64,000 nucleotides of DNA from Nocardia sp. NBC_01327. GTDB lineage: Bacteria > Actinomycetota > Actinomycetes > Mycobacteriales > Mycobacteriaceae. Below, one piece after another: positions 15,677-26,085 of the stretch. Position 1 is the first letter of the stretch. Each line of letters opens with the position of its first letter. The position numbers and the translations under genes are program-made. The DNA lies in assembly GCF_035958815.1 (NCBI RefSeq), contig NZ_CP108383.1:5456001-5520000 (forward strand). Direction: 5' to 3'. The notes beneath the pieces are model-generated. The model saw only the letters and a program-made list of their open reading frames with translations. It did no database searches and had not been told where the DNA came from.

Positions 15677-16683
15677 TGCCCTCTCTTCCGCTGGTCCGCG
15701 CCGATCCGTTGCAGACCGTCACCGGTCCCGGATCCCACGAACAGGTCACCGGTGCGGTCGTCGATGGTCACCGTGTTGGGCTGGCGCACTGTGGGATAGC
15801 GGCCCACCTCTACCGGTATACCCGTCGACAAGTCGTAGCCGACGACTTCGTTACTGCCTGTCAGCGTCACCCACACGGTCTCGGACCGCTGATCGTAGGC
15901 GAGTGCGTAGGGCGAAGAGCCTACCGGGAAACCCTGGCGCAGGACCAAAGGATCGGCCGTGTAGACCAGCAGCTGGCCGCCGGCGGTGTCGGTGACGATG
16001 CGGCGGCCGAAGTGATCGCCGATCATATCCGCGGCCCCGTCACCGGCGCGCAGGGTCAAGCCGAGGCGGTGATCGGCCAGGTTCAACTCGGCCAGGGCGG
16101 TCTGGTGGCGGTCGAGCACCACGACGGTATCGGTGCTGGTATCGATGGCATCGGCGGACACCAGACCCGAAATGGTCTCTCGCACAGCACCATCGGGGGC
16201 CAGCACGAGCACCTTGCCGTTCGCGAGCCCGGCGATCAGATCACCGTCGGCGCGCACCGCGGCCGCGTGCACATCACCATCGACCTTCACGTCGGTCAGC
16301 GCGCCGGAGGCGGCATCGACGCGAACGATCTTGCCGGGCACCGCGATCAGGAACTCGCCGGGCTTACCGCGCGAGAGCGAGGCGGCCGCGGCGGGCAGGG
16401 TCACCGTGCGCGCCGCGCCGGTGGTCTTGTCCAGCAACACCATCGCGGTGCCCGGATCGGTGATCGAGGCCAGGATGCCGGTGCCGGGATCGGCCAGCAG
16501 ATCGCGAATCGCCGCGCTGGGGGTGACCTCACCGGCCGGCACCGCGGCCGCGGGCGCCACGGCGGCGGCGACCGGGTCTCGGGTCGGCTTGTCACCGTCG
16601 CCGTCCTTGGAGGAACACCCGGCCAGCACTGTCACCGCGATCGCGCCCGCGAGGACCGACCGGATCAAGCCGCGACGGCGCAT
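15673..16683 (-). CDS. Beta-propeller lipoprotein (LppL-like)
   Basis: 336 residues. A lipoprotein signal peptide is clear: MRRRGLIRSVLAGAIAVTVL followed by the lipobox LAGC. A Pro/Ala linker is followed by about seven repeated beta-sheet units (for example ADPGTGILASITDPGTAMVL, LALAYDQRSETVWVTL-type, TVTIDDRTGDLFVGSGT) typical of a YVTN/SMP-30-like propeller. It should be anchored on the outer face of the membrane. M. tuberculosis lppL (Rv2138) occupies the same position next to pyrD. Ligand unknown. Divergent from the gene at 16907. Confidence 0.85.
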   Translation of the reverse strand: MRRRGLIRSVLAGAIAVTVLAGCSSKDGDGDKPTRDPVAAAVAPAAAVPAGEVTPSAAIRDLLADPGTGILASITDPGTAMVLLDKTTGAARTVTLPAAAASLSRGKPGEFLIAVPGKIVRVDAASGALTDVKVDGDVHAAAVRADGDLIAGLANGKVLVLAPDGAVRETISGLVSADAIDTSTDTVVVLDRHQTALAELNLADHRLGLTLRAGDGAADMIGDHFGRRIVTDTAGGQLLVYTADPLVLRQGFPVGSSPYALAYDQRSETVWVTLTGSNEVVGYDLSTGIPVEVGRYPTVRQPNTVTIDDRTGDLFVGSGTGDGLQRIGADQRKRGQ

Positions 16684-16906
16684 TCGGCGAACTCCTTACC
16701 TGACCGAGAAAATTCATGCGTGCTCCCTAATCTGAACATGGTGCCCGACCACGCCCGGTCGGCGGGGGTCCGGCGTCCGGCGCGCCGTGACAGGGTGCAC
16801 AGTTGCGGGGTCATCGAGTCACTTGACGTGACATGGGCTTTCGCGGGGTTGTCGGCGGCAGCGGTTAGCCTGGAAGGACATACGCAGGCTGTGTCAGGGA
16901 GTTGAG

Positions 16907-17278
16907 TTGGTAACCGACCACACCTCGGGCTTGCCCGCGCCGGGCTTCACCGTCGAGGACGTGAGCGTGGGTCACTACGCGCACGGGTTCGGCGTCACCG
17001 CGGACGGCCGGCCCTTCGCCTTCCGCACCGTGCGCGGGCTGATGACGGTCGAGATCTATCGCCCTGACCTGCAGACGGACGTGCCCGCCGCCGAAGATGT
17101 GGTCGCGATCGCCGAATCGCGGCTCACCGATATCGACCTCGAGGACGAGCGCAGCATCATCGCCCTGGTGCGCGATCTCATCCCGCACGCGGTTGCGGTA
17201 TCGGCCGCCCCGGCCCGCGAAGCGATCACCGTGCGCGCCCTGCTGGCGCGCCTCGGTGCGGTCATCGACAACATCTGA
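16907..17278 (+). CDS. Conserved actinobacterial small protein (Rv2137c-like by position)
   Basis: 123 residues from a TTG at 16907 with CAGGGAGTTGAG upstream. Sequence features: VGHYAHGFGVTADGRPFAF, RTVRGLMTVEIYRPDL, then acidic helices (LTDIDLEDERSIIALVRDLI). It has no signal peptide or membrane segment. Its place between the lppL-like gene and uppP-region genes matches Rv2137c in M. tuberculosis, but similarity was not computed. Function unknown. Confidence 0.75.
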   Translation: MVTDHTSGLPAPGFTVEDVSVGHYAHGFGVTADGRPFAFRTVRGLMTVEIYRPDLQTDVPAAEDVVAIAESRLTDIDLEDERSIIALVRDLIPHAVAVSAAPAREAITVRALLARLGAVIDNI

Positions 17279-17415
17279 CCCGCCGCCCCGGGCGCGACAC
17301 GCCGTCAGTGGCGGAGACCCCACGAACCCTCGTCCTGTGACGCGCCAGTCAGCAACGCGCCGAGCGCATGACAGACTGTGGGCAAATCACCGCAGTTCGA
17401 GCACCGAGGAAGTTG

Positions 17416-17946
17416 ATGGCTTTTCGACGACCGGCCGTAGCAGTCCTGATACTCGCCCTCGGCGCCGCCACGGCGGCGTGCGGTGGTTCCGATGACGATG
17501 CCTCGGTCGCCGCGGCGCGCTCGTCGGCGTACGCCGCGCTGAGCTCCTCCTCGGTGGCCGCGTCGGCCTCGGCCGGGGCTCGCCCGGCCGTGCCGACCGC
17601 CGCGGCCCTGGACGCGCAGATCAAATCGGCGCTGGATCCGAATCTGCCCGATGCCGATCGCACCGCCCTCATCGAGGACGGGGAGTCCTTCAAGGACGCC
17701 ATTCCGGATATGTACAAGGCGCTGCAGGACAATCCGCGCGCGGTGTACGGGGTCCGGGATCCGGTCTTCGACAATCACGACGGCACCCTGACCGCGACGC
17801 TGAGCCTGGACAAGGACGGCACCGGATCCAATGTGCGCACCACGGTGGTGCATTTCGTGAACAAGGACGGGCGCTGGAAGATCTCGCGCACCGATCTGTG
17901 CGGCATCCTGCGCTCGGCCGACTACCGGACCGCGGCCTGCGGCTGA
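17416..17946 (+). CDS. MTB12-like secreted lipoprotein
   Basis: 176 residues from ATG 17416 after GAGGAAGTTG. A signal peptide (MAFRRPAVAVLILALGA) ends in a lipobox, TAAC. After an Ala/Ser-rich linker, residues about 65-175 follow the plan of the low-molecular-weight antigen MTB12 C-terminal domain: a short helix, a DRTALIEDGESFKDAIPDMY segment and beta strands ending VVHFVNKDGRWKISRTDLCG. Two Cys near the C-terminus may form a disulphide. Its TGA overlaps the ATG of the MMPL gene (TGATG), implying joint translation and perhaps a shared envelope role. Confidence 0.8.
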   Translation: MAFRRPAVAVLILALGAATAACGGSDDDASVAAARSSAYAALSSSSVAASASAGARPAVPTAAALDAQIKSALDPNLPDADRTALIEDGESFKDAIPDMYKALQDNPRAVYGVRDPVFDNHDGTLTATLSLDKDGTGSNVRTTVVHFVNKDGRWKISRTDLCGILRSADYRTAACG

Positions 17947-20063
17947 TGCTCGACACGAACAAGGGCACCACGCGGTCATTGCGCTGGGGGCGTGTCGTGC
18001 ACCGCAATCGGTACCTGATCTTCGGGCTTTTCGGGCTGGTGGTGCTGGCGTCCGGGTTCTACGGGCGCGATCTGGGCAAACACCTCACCCAGGAGGGCTG
18101 GTTCGACGAGAGCAGCCAATCGGTGGCCGCCTCCGAGCTCGCCGATTCCACCTTCGGGCGCGATACCGACAGCGATCTGATCGTGCTCTACACCGCACCG
18201 CCCGGCGGCACCGTCGATGACGAACCGGTGCGCACCGCGGTCACCGCCGAGCTGAATCGGTTGCGCAGCAGCCACTCCGGGCAGATCCTCAAGATCGACT
18301 CGTACTGGGACGGCGCGCTCATGGGCCAGTTCGCCGACGCCTCCCGCACCCACGCCTTCGCCAGTATCGGACTGCGCGGCGACGGCGGCACCGACACGGT
18401 CAACAACTACATGGACATCAAGAACGAATTCCGTTCCGGCGCAGCAGGTTCCGGACCCGGCGGGACGACCGTGCAATTGGCGGGCATGCAGCCGGTGGTG
18501 GAGGGCATCAATACCGGGATGCAGAACGATATCCACCGCGCGGAGATCATCGCCCTGCCGCTGGTGGCGATCCTGCTGTACTTCGTCTTCGGCGGGGTGA
18601 TCGGCGCGCTGCTGCCGGTGCTCATCGGCGGGATGACGATTCTGGGCACCCAGGGCATCATGCGGATGCTGACCGATCATCTGCAGGTCAACGTCTTCGC
18701 CTCGGCCGTGGTCACCCTGGTGAGTCTGGGGCTGGCCATCGACTACGGGTTGTTCGCGGTGACCCGGTTCCGGGAGGAACTGGCCGCCGGGCGCACCGTG
18801 GAGGAGGCCACCGCCCGCACCGTGGCCACCGCCGGGCGCACGGTGCTGTTCTCCTCGGCGATCATCGCGGTGAGCCTGGGGGCGCTGTTCATCTACCCGA
18901 ACGGGGTGCTGCGCTCGGTGCCGCTGGGCGGTATCAGTTCGGTGCTGCTGGCGGCGGTGCTGTCGGTGACGGCGTTGCCGGCGACATTGAGCATCGTGGG
19001 GCGGCGCATCGATCTGTGGGGCTGGCACCGGCTGGCGAGCATTCGCACCGCCGAGCAGATCGACGCCGGATTCTTCTCGCGGCTGGCGGTATTCGCCATG
19101 GCCAAGCCGTGGCGGGTGATCGTGCCGGTGGTGCTGGTGCTGCTGGCGTTGATCCTGCCGTTCCGCCACATCGCCTTCGGCGGGCTCAGTGAGCGCTATC
19201 TGGCCTCGGACAATGCGGCGCGGGTGGCGCAGCAGGACTTCGACCGGACGTTCCCGCAGTTCCGCACCGATCCGCTCAAACTCGTGGTGGTGGGGGCGAA
19301 TCCGCAGCAGCTCAGCGATATTCGCTATGAGGCCGATCAGGTCAGTGGCCCGCTCATGACAGGGCCGTTCGATCCGGTCGCGCCGACCAAGGACGCGATC
19401 ACGGTGCTCGGCAGCGGGCTGGTGGACAAGCAGGACGCCGATACGATGATGTCGGCGCTGCGCGCCATACCGCAGCCGCCGGGGGTGAAAATCATGGTGG
19501 GCGGGGTGCCCGCGCTCGAGCGCGACAGCATTCTCGGGCTCATCCACGGGCTGCCGCTGCTGGCGCTGATCCTGGTTCTCGCGGCAATCGCGTTGATGTA
19601 CGCGGCATTCCGGTCCTTGATCCTGGCGGTGAAGGCGGTCGTCATGAGCGCGCTGTCGCTGGGGGCGACGCTGGGGGTGCTCACCTGGATCTTCGTGGAG
19701 GGTCACGGGTCGGGGCTGTTCGACTTCACGCCCGGTCCGCTCATGTTCGCGGTGCTGGTGCTGATCGTGACGGTGCTGTTCGGGCTCTCCACCGACTACG
19801 AGGTGTTCCTGCAATCGCGGATGGCCGAGGCGCGCGCCGAAGGCAAATCCGCACAGGAGGCCATCCGGTACGGAATTGCGCACACGGGCGGCGTAATCAC
19901 CTCTGCCGCCGCTATTCTCATCGTGGTGACAGGCGCCTTCGGGTTCTCCGATCTGGTGCTGATGAAGTACATCGCCTACGGCATGATCGCGGCACTCCTG
20001 TTGGACGCCACGGTGATCCGCATGCTGCTCACTCCGGCTGTTCTGAAATTGGTGTGGCGATGA
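17946..20063 (+). CDS. MMPL-family RND transporter
   Basis: 705 residues from ATG 17946. Layout is that of an MmpL-type exporter: an N-terminal TM helix (RYLIFGLFGLVVLASGFYG), a large periplasmic loop, TM2-6 including SLGLAIDYGLFAVTRFREEL, a second loop, and TM8-12 including FGLSTDYEVFLQSRMAEARA. The two Asp-Tyr motifs in TM4 and TM10 form the proton relay of the family. It lacks the long cytoplasmic C-terminal tail of mycolate exporters. Coupled upstream to the MTB12-like lipoprotein and downstream (ATGA) to a YrdB-type protein. Substrate unknown; lipid or drug export is likely. Confidence 0.93.
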   Translation: MLDTNKGTTRSLRWGRVVHRNRYLIFGLFGLVVLASGFYGRDLGKHLTQEGWFDESSQSVAASELADSTFGRDTDSDLIVLYTAPPGGTVDDEPVRTAVTAELNRLRSSHSGQILKIDSYWDGALMGQFADASRTHAFASIGLRGDGGTDTVNNYMDIKNEFRSGAAGSGPGGTTVQLAGMQPVVEGINTGMQNDIHRAEIIALPLVAILLYFVFGGVIGALLPVLIGGMTILGTQGIMRMLTDHLQVNVFASAVVTLVSLGLAIDYGLFAVTRFREELAAGRTVEEATARTVATAGRTVLFSSAIIAVSLGALFIYPNGVLRSVPLGGISSVLLAAVLSVTALPATLSIVGRRIDLWGWHRLASIRTAEQIDAGFFSRLAVFAMAKPWRVIVPVVLVLLALILPFRHIAFGGLSERYLASDNAARVAQQDFDRTFPQFRTDPLKLVVVGANPQQLSDIRYEADQVSGPLMTGPFDPVAPTKDAITVLGSGLVDKQDADTMMSALRAIPQPPGVKIMVGGVPALERDSILGLIHGLPLLALILVLAAIALMYAAFRSLILAVKAVVMSALSLGATLGVLTWIFVEGHGSGLFDFTPGPLMFAVLVLIVTVLFGLSTDYEVFLQSRMAEARAEGKSAQEAIRYGIAHTGGVITSAAAILIVVTGAFGFSDLVLMKYIAYGMIAALLLDATVIRMLLTPAVLKLVWR

Positions 20064-20449
20064 CTGTTCTCAAAGGCGCGAACCTTCTGCTGATGTTCGT
20101 GCTGGAGCTGTGTGTGCTCGGCTCGGCGGGCTGGTGGGGATTCGGGCTGGACGCCCCGATCCTGGTGCGGATCGTGGCGGGCATCGCCGCGATCGCGGTG
20201 TTCGTGGCGGTGTGGGCGATCTTCGGGGCCGCTCACGATGCGCGGATCCCGGTGCGCGGGTGGAAACGGGCGGTGCTGGAGATCGTGTGGTTCGGCGGCG
20301 CGGGCGTGCTGCTGGGATTCGCGTGGACCCCGATCGCCGGACTGGTGCTGTTCCTGCTGTGGCTGGGTAATGCGGGCCTGCGCCTACTGTGGGGCCAGGT
20401 GTACGCCGCCGGCGCCGAAGCCGAGTTGCTGGGTCAGACCGAGGCCTGA
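20060..20449 (+). CDS. YrdB-family (DUF2568) small membrane protein
   Basis: 129 residues with four hydrophobic helices: LLLMFVLELCVLGSAGWWGF, IVAGIAAIAVFVAVWAIF, IVWFGGAGVLLGF and LVLFLLWLGNAGLRL. The motifs LELCVLGSAGWWG and FGAAHDARIPVRGW fit DUF2568/YrdB proteins. The ATG at 20060 overlaps the MMPL stop (ATGA); a GTG at 20054 is less likely. It is probably an accessory of the transporter operon. Function unknown. Confidence 0.85.
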   Translation: MTVLKGANLLLMFVLELCVLGSAGWWGFGLDAPILVRIVAGIAAIAVFVAVWAIFGAAHDARIPVRGWKRAVLEIVWFGGAGVLLGFAWTPIAGLVLFLLWLGNAGLRLLWGQVYAAGAEAELLGQTEA

Positions 20450-20471
20450 CCGGCCGGGCGGGCGGCGATGG

Positions 20472-21325
<854 letters not shown>

Positions 21326-21329
<4 letters not shown>

Positions 21330-22918
21330 GCCCAGCCTCCCGAACGGGCGCGGGTGCGCCGCAGCAACCAGAAGAAGAACGGGCCGCCCACCAGCGAGGT
21401 GAGCATGCCCAGGGGCAGATCGGCATTGTGGACCAGTGAGCGTGCCCCGATATCGGCGGCGACCAGGGTCACCGCGCCCAGGATCGCCGAGAGCGGGATG
21501 AGCACCCGGTGCCCCGGCCCGACGAGCATGCGCACCAGATGCGGCACGATCAATCCGACGAACAGGATGATGCCGGTGAACGCCACACCCGCGGTGGCCA
21601 GCACGGCGACCACGACAATCACATTGCGCCGCAACCGTTCCACATCCACACCCAGATGCCGGGCCGCCGATTCCCCCAGTGCCAGCAGATCCAGTCGCGG
21701 CGCCATGAATATCGCCGCCGCCACACCCACCAGGGTCAGCGGAGCCACCACGCCCACGGCCTGCCAGGTCGCCCCGTTGAGGCTGCCCATCTGCCAGAAC
21801 ACCAGCTGATCACGCGCCGCCGGGGAGGCACTGAACAGCAGGAACGAAATCAGCCCGCCCGCAAAGGCATTGATGGCCACACCGGTCAGCACCAGCGTCA
21901 CCACCTCGGTGCGACCGTTGGACCGCGAGAGCACATACACCAGCAGCGTCGTCAACAATCCGGCCGCGAACGCTCCCGCCGCCACCGACCACGACGCCAC
22001 GAACGCCCCGCCGACCACGATCACCGCCCCCGCACCGACCGCCGCCCCCGCCGACACCCCGATCACTCCGGGCTCGGCCAGCGGATTGGCGAACACTCCC
22101 TGCAACAGCGCTCCCGCCGTCGCCAGCGCCGCCCCCACCAGCATGGCCAGCACCACCCGCGGAAACCGCACCTCCCACAACGTCACATCCCCCGCAGGAT
22201 GCTTGGGCATCGGCCCCCAGTCGAGCCCGATCCGATGAAAGAAGCTCCCCGCCACCTCCAGCGGCGTCGTCGGCACCTGCCCCACCGCCGCCGAAATCAA
22301 CGCCAGCACGATCAGCAACACCATCGCCCCGGCAAAGATCAGCACCGTCCGAGACCGCTTCTCGCCACCGCTACCTGCGGCCGCCTGCGCATCGCCACTG
22401 CTATCGGTGCGAGCGCGCTCCGACGAGGCAGAAACCGGATCGGCTGCGTCCGCACCAACCTCCGCACCAACCTCCGCGACAGCACCGACTATCGAGATAC
22501 CCGAATCGCCATCTGGCCGAGGCTGCGAGAACCGCTGTGCGGGAGCAGACTCCGACGCCGAGGCGGACTCACCGTTATCGCCGATTCCATCGCGCTTCGA
22601 AGAACTCGTGGCTGGAGCGGCGGTAGCCGAGGCATGCGGTGCGAACGCCGCCGAGTCGGCGCCGCCGGGGCGCGTGGCGGCCGACTTCGAGACCGAGTGC
22701 GCAGGAGCAGAATTCGATGTCGAGACGCCCTCGCCGTTCGACGGGGATGCGGCGTCATCGGCGCGCTTGCCGGACGTCGCGGATGCGGATGTCGCTTCGA
22801 CTGCGTCCGAGGTCGGCGCGGAGTCGAGGCGGGGAGGAGTCGACTGCTCGCCCGCCGCGGGGGAGGCGGGATGAGGCACGGTCGGATCCTGCGCGTCGGG
22901 GGTGGGGCGGTGGGTCAT
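21326..22918 (-). CDS. hmuU: Haem ABC transporter permease with long disordered N-terminus
   Basis: 530 residues. Residues about 190-530 are a FecCD-type permease with about nine TM helices (first TVLIFAGAMVLLIVLALISA; motifs NPLAEPGVIGVSAGAAVGAG, and GLIVPHLVRMLVGPGHRVLI near the C-terminus). The first 190 residues are a low-complexity Ala/Ser/Pro/Asp region with no membrane segment; typical family members are about 340 residues. If translated, this forms a large disordered cytoplasmic tail. A later start is possible, but the ATG at 22918 overlaps the HmuT stop (ATGA), which supports the long form. Confidence 0.9.
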
Positions 22919-23946
22919 GCGATCTTGTCGCCGTAGACGGCCTTGGCGAGGGCGGCGATCACGCGGCCGGTGTTGGGGCCGAAGCTGAGCAGGACGGCGT
23001 CGGACATGTCGACGACGCGTTTATTGCGGCCGGCGGGGGTTTGGGCGATGCCGGGGATTTTGGCCAGGCCGTCGACGCCGCCGACGGAGGCCAGGCCGTC
23101 GGACATGACGAGGATGACGTCGGGGGCCGCCGCGATGAGGGCCTCGCTGGTGATGGGGACGAACGGTTCCTTGACGCCGGAGGCGGTGCCGGCGTCGGTG
23201 CCGCCGATCGCGGCGACCAGGGAATCGGCGCCGGAGCCGGGGCCGGCGATCATGGTGATGGCGGTGCTGCGCAGGTACAGGAACGCCATGCGCAGCTTCG
23301 GATCCTGCTGCGGGACCGTGGCGATGGCCGCGGCGATCTCGTCGTGGGTGCGCTGGCCGAGCTTCTTACCCGCATCCGGGACGCCCAGGGCGTTGGCGAC
23401 CGCTTCGATCTGCGGGACGACCGCGTCCATGGTGCGCTGGGGGTCGAAGTAGACGACCGTGATGCCCAGCGCTTTGAGCTGATCACGCATGACCGGCGTG
23501 GCACTGGTGGTGTCGGTGAGGAATACCGAAGGGCGCAGTGCCGCAATGCCTTCCACATTCAGGCTGCCCGATCCGCTGGCGACCAGCGGCACATCCTTCA
23601 CGGCGGGGAACGCAGCGGAGGTGGAGCGGCCCACCACTTTCGGCCCCAGTCCCAGCCCGTACACGATCTGGGTGAGGGTGCCGGAGCGATCGGCGGCGAT
23701 GATGCGGCTGGTATCGGTGACGGTCACGTCACTGCCGTCGAAGGAGTGCACCGTCACCGGGAGTACCGGTGTGGGTTCGGGCCCGATCGGCACCGGATTG
23801 GTATCGGCGATGGCGGCGGTGGCGGGCCCGCGCTGGCCCGCCGCCGTCGACCCGCTGCTGCTGGTGCAGGCGGTGGCGCCGAGGAGCACGGTCGCCCCGA
23901 GCAGCACCAGCAGTGTGCGCAGGACGACGCCGGATCGGGCACTCAC
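22915..23946 (-). CDS. hmuT: Haem-binding lipoprotein
   Basis: A 343-residue class III solute-binding protein. GTG 23946 is preferred over ATG 23958 because GAGGTG lies 4 nt upstream. The signal peptide is RSGVVLRTLLVLLGATVL with lipobox ATAC. The mature protein starts with an STAAGQRGPATAA linker and has two lobes: DTSRIIAADRSGTLTQIVYG and PSVFLTDTTSATPV, then the C-lobe around APDVILVMSDGLASVGG and NKRVVDMSDAVLLSFGPNTG. These resemble HmuT haem receptors. A DtxR/IdeR-like box lies just upstream, so expression probably rises on iron limitation. Confidence 0.92.
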   Translation of the reverse strand: MSARSGVVLRTLLVLLGATVLLGATACTSSSGSTAAGQRGPATAAIADTNPVPIGPEPTPVLPVTVHSFDGSDVTVTDTSRIIAADRSGTLTQIVYGLGLGPKVVGRSTSAAFPAVKDVPLVASGSGSLNVEGIAALRPSVFLTDTTSATPVMRDQLKALGITVVYFDPQRTMDAVVPQIEAVANALGVPDAGKKLGQRTHDEIAAAIATVPQQDPKLRMAFLYLRSTAITMIAGPGSGADSLVAAIGGTDAGTASGVKEPFVPITSEALIAAAPDVILVMSDGLASVGGVDGLAKIPGIAQTPAGRNKRVVDMSDAVLLSFGPNTGRVIAALAKAVYGDKIA

Positions 23947-23958
23947 GGAACACCTCAT

Positions 23959-23977
23959 GCAGGTAAGGCTAGCCAGG
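23959..23977. promoter_or_regulatory. Probable IdeR/DtxR iron box
   Basis: The sequence GCAGGTAAGGCTAGCCAGG matches the DtxR/IdeR consensus TTAGGTTAGGCTAACCTAA at 12 of the 15 core bases. It sits 13 bp upstream of the hmuT GTG. This is the expected position for iron-dependent repression of haem uptake. Confidence 0.7.
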
Positions 23978-23979
23978 GC

Positions 23980-24939
23980 TCATTCGGTCCGTGCACTGAC
24001 GTCGCCGAGTGCGGCGGTGATGGCCCGGGGCAGCTCCAGGGTTTCCGCGGCCAGCACCCCGGTGAGCTGGCCGATATCGCGGGCGCCGACCACCATGCTC
24101 GCCACGCCCGGCTGATCGCGAATCCAGGCCAGCGCCACCGCCAGCGGTGAGGTGCCCAGGCCGTCGGCCGCGGTCACCACCGCATCGACCACCCGCACCG
24201 CGCGGTCGTCGAGTCCGGCATTGATCTCCGCGGCGGTCGCCTCGTCGGCGCCGCGCGAATCGGCGGGCACCCCGTCGCGGTACTTGCCGGTGAGGATGCC
24301 GCCGGCCAGCGGTGCGGTGGCGATGATGCCGAGCCCGTGATGCTGTGCGGCAGGCACGAATTCGTGTTCCACCCCGCGCGCCAGCAGCGAGTAGGGGGTT
24401 TGCGCGGCAGTCAGCGGCGCGGCCGCGGCGAGGGTCGCCAGCTGCCAGCCGTCGTAGCCGCGCACTCCGGCGTAGCGCACGCGCCCGGTGCGCACCGCGT
24501 ATTCGAGTGTGCCCGCGACCTCTTCGAGCGGGGTGTGCGGATCCCAGGCCGCGACGGTCCACAGATCCAGGTGATCGGCGCCCAGCAGTGCCAGGGTCTG
24601 ATCGAGCTGGCGCATCATGGTGCGCCGGGAGGCATCCACGCTCCAGCGCACCGGGGCGGGCCCGGCGGCCGGGTCCGAGCGCACCGGCCGCTGTCCCGAG
24701 CACACACTCAGCACCAGATCATCGCGCCCGATCTCGCGCACCAGCGGTCCGAGGATGCGTTGTGCCGCACCGTCGCAATAGGCGGGTGAGGTGTCCACGA
24801 GAGTGCCGCCCGCTTCGGCGAAGGCCACCAATTGCGCGGCCGCGTCGTCGGTATCGGTCTCTCTGCCCCAGGTGTGGGTGGCCAGGCCGAGGCGGGAGAC
24901 TCGAAGTCCGCTGCGCCCCACCGTCCGCTGTTCCATCAC
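23980..24939 (-). CDS. Aldo/keto reductase-family protein lacking catalytic Lys and His
   Basis: 319 residues with the AKR barrel: TVGRSGLRVSRLGLATHTWG at the start, VDTSPAYCDGAAQRILG (Asp49 and Tyr54 of the tetrad kept), DHLDLWTVAAWDPHTPLEE and IIATAPLAGGILTGKY, ending with a cofactor-loop-like SMVVGARDIGQLTGVLAA. Two tetrad residues are replaced: the Lys in the usual IATK is Cys80 (LVLSVCSG), and the His in the usual QIHW is Ala130. It may bind NADPH without normal carbonyl reduction. GTG 24939 and ATG 24936 are both possible starts. It precedes uppP divergently. Confidence 0.85.
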   Translation of the reverse strand: MMEQRTVGRSGLRVSRLGLATHTWGRETDTDDAAAQLVAFAEAGGTLVDTSPAYCDGAAQRILGPLVREIGRDDLVLSVCSGQRPVRSDPAAGPAPVRWSVDASRRTMMRQLDQTLALLGADHLDLWTVAAWDPHTPLEEVAGTLEYAVRTGRVRYAGVRGYDGWQLATLAAAAPLTAAQTPYSLLARGVEHEFVPAAQHHGLGIIATAPLAGGILTGKYRDGVPADSRGADEATAAEINAGLDDRAVRVVDAVVTAADGLGTSPLAVALAWIRDQPGVASMVVGARDIGQLTGVLAAETLELPRAITAALGDVSARTE

Positions 24940-25121
24940 CGCGCTTGCACTTTCGTCACACGCGTCAGCCTAAGGGCACAGGTCCCCGCAACCCCGCTAT
25001 GCCTCGCGCGGCACGTCGGGCGATCGCGGTGAGCGCGGCCCGGCCTGTAGGGTCGCGGCGAGTTTGCGTACGGGTGCGCCAATTGCGTACCGGCAGCCGA
25101 CGATTCGGAACTGGAGTGTGA

Positions 25122-26069
25122 GTGGGCGAGTCGATGACGTGGGTGCAGGCCCTGATTCTGGGTCTGGTGCAGGGCCTGACGGAGTTTCTGCCGATTTCGT
25201 CCTCGGCGCACATGCGCATCGTGTCGGCGGTGTTCTTCGGCGATGATGCGGGCGCGTCGTTCACCGCGGTCACGCAGCTGGGCACCGAGGCGGCGGTGCT
25301 GGTGTATTTCGCCAAGGACATCTGGCGAATCCTGGTGGCGTGGTGCACGACCGTGTGGTGGCGGCTGACCGCCTACAACCCCCCGCAGCTGCCGTTGCAC
25401 GAGCAGCCGACCACCCATCTGCCGGTCTACACCGAGGACGGTTCGATCGAATTCATCCTCGATGAGGACGAACAGCGCGAGCTCGACTACCGGGTGGGCT
25501 GGTATGTGATCATTGCCACCGTCCCGATCGGCGTGCTGGGTTTTCTGCTCAAGGACCAGATCCGTACCGGCGCACGCAATTTGTGGCTGATCTCCACCAT
25601 GCTGATCGTGTTCGCGCTGGTGATCGCGGTGGCGGAGTACTACGGCAGCAAGCGCCGCCCGATCGAGGAGCTGACCACCCGCGACGGACTGATCATGGGT
25701 TTCGCGCAGTGCCTGGCGCTCATCCCGGGCGTGTCGCGTTCGGGCGCGACGTCCTCGGCGGGATTGTTCCTGGGCCTGACTCGCGGCGCGGCCGTGCGGT
25801 TCTCGTTCCTGCTGGCGATTCCGGCGGTGGTGGCCTCGGGCCTGTTCAGCCTGCCGGATGCGTTCGAACCCGCCGGTGAGGGCCTCAACGCCTCGGGCAC
25901 CCAGATTCTGGTGGCGACGATCGTCTCGTTCGTGGTCGGTTATGCCTCGGTGGCGTGGTTGTTGCGCTTCGTCACCAAGCACTCGCTGGACTGGTTCGTG
26001 GGCTACCGCATCGTGCTGGGGCTGACGGTCATGGTGCTGCTGATGACCGGCGTCGTGTCCGCGACCTAG
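25122..26069 (+). CDS. uppP: Undecaprenyl-diphosphatase
   Basis: 315 residues, about eight TM helices. BacA-family signatures: QGLTEFLPISSSAHMRIVSA near the N-terminus (catalytic Glu and Ser/His loop) and PGVSRSGATSSAGLFLGLTR (Arg-containing second motif). It removes a phosphate from undecaprenyl-PP to recycle the carrier for peptidoglycan and other wall polymers. GTG 25122 has GGAG five bases upstream; ATG 25134 is the alternative. An insert with an acidic stretch (DEDEQRELDYRVGW) after TM2 is typical of actinobacterial forms. It is first in the uppP-phosphatase-DUF3090-SCO1664 cluster. Confidence 0.96.
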   Translation: MGESMTWVQALILGLVQGLTEFLPISSSAHMRIVSAVFFGDDAGASFTAVTQLGTEAAVLVYFAKDIWRILVAWCTTVWWRLTAYNPPQLPLHEQPTTHLPVYTEDGSIEFILDEDEQRELDYRVGWYVIIATVPIGVLGFLLKDQIRTGARNLWLISTMLIVFALVIAVAEYYGSKRRPIEELTTRDGLIMGFAQCLALIPGVSRSGATSSAGLFLGLTRGAAVRFSFLLAIPAVVASGLFSLPDAFEPAGEGLNASGTQILVATIVSFVVGYASVAWLLRFVTKHSLDWFVGYRIVLGLTVMVLLMTGVVSAT

Positions 26070-26085
26070 CAAGTAGGCTGTCCCG

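Noticed and set aside
17976..19883. 635-codon frame opposite the MMPL transporter
   Set aside because: His/Arg/Gln-rich antisense frame; the real gene has TM helices and family motifs.
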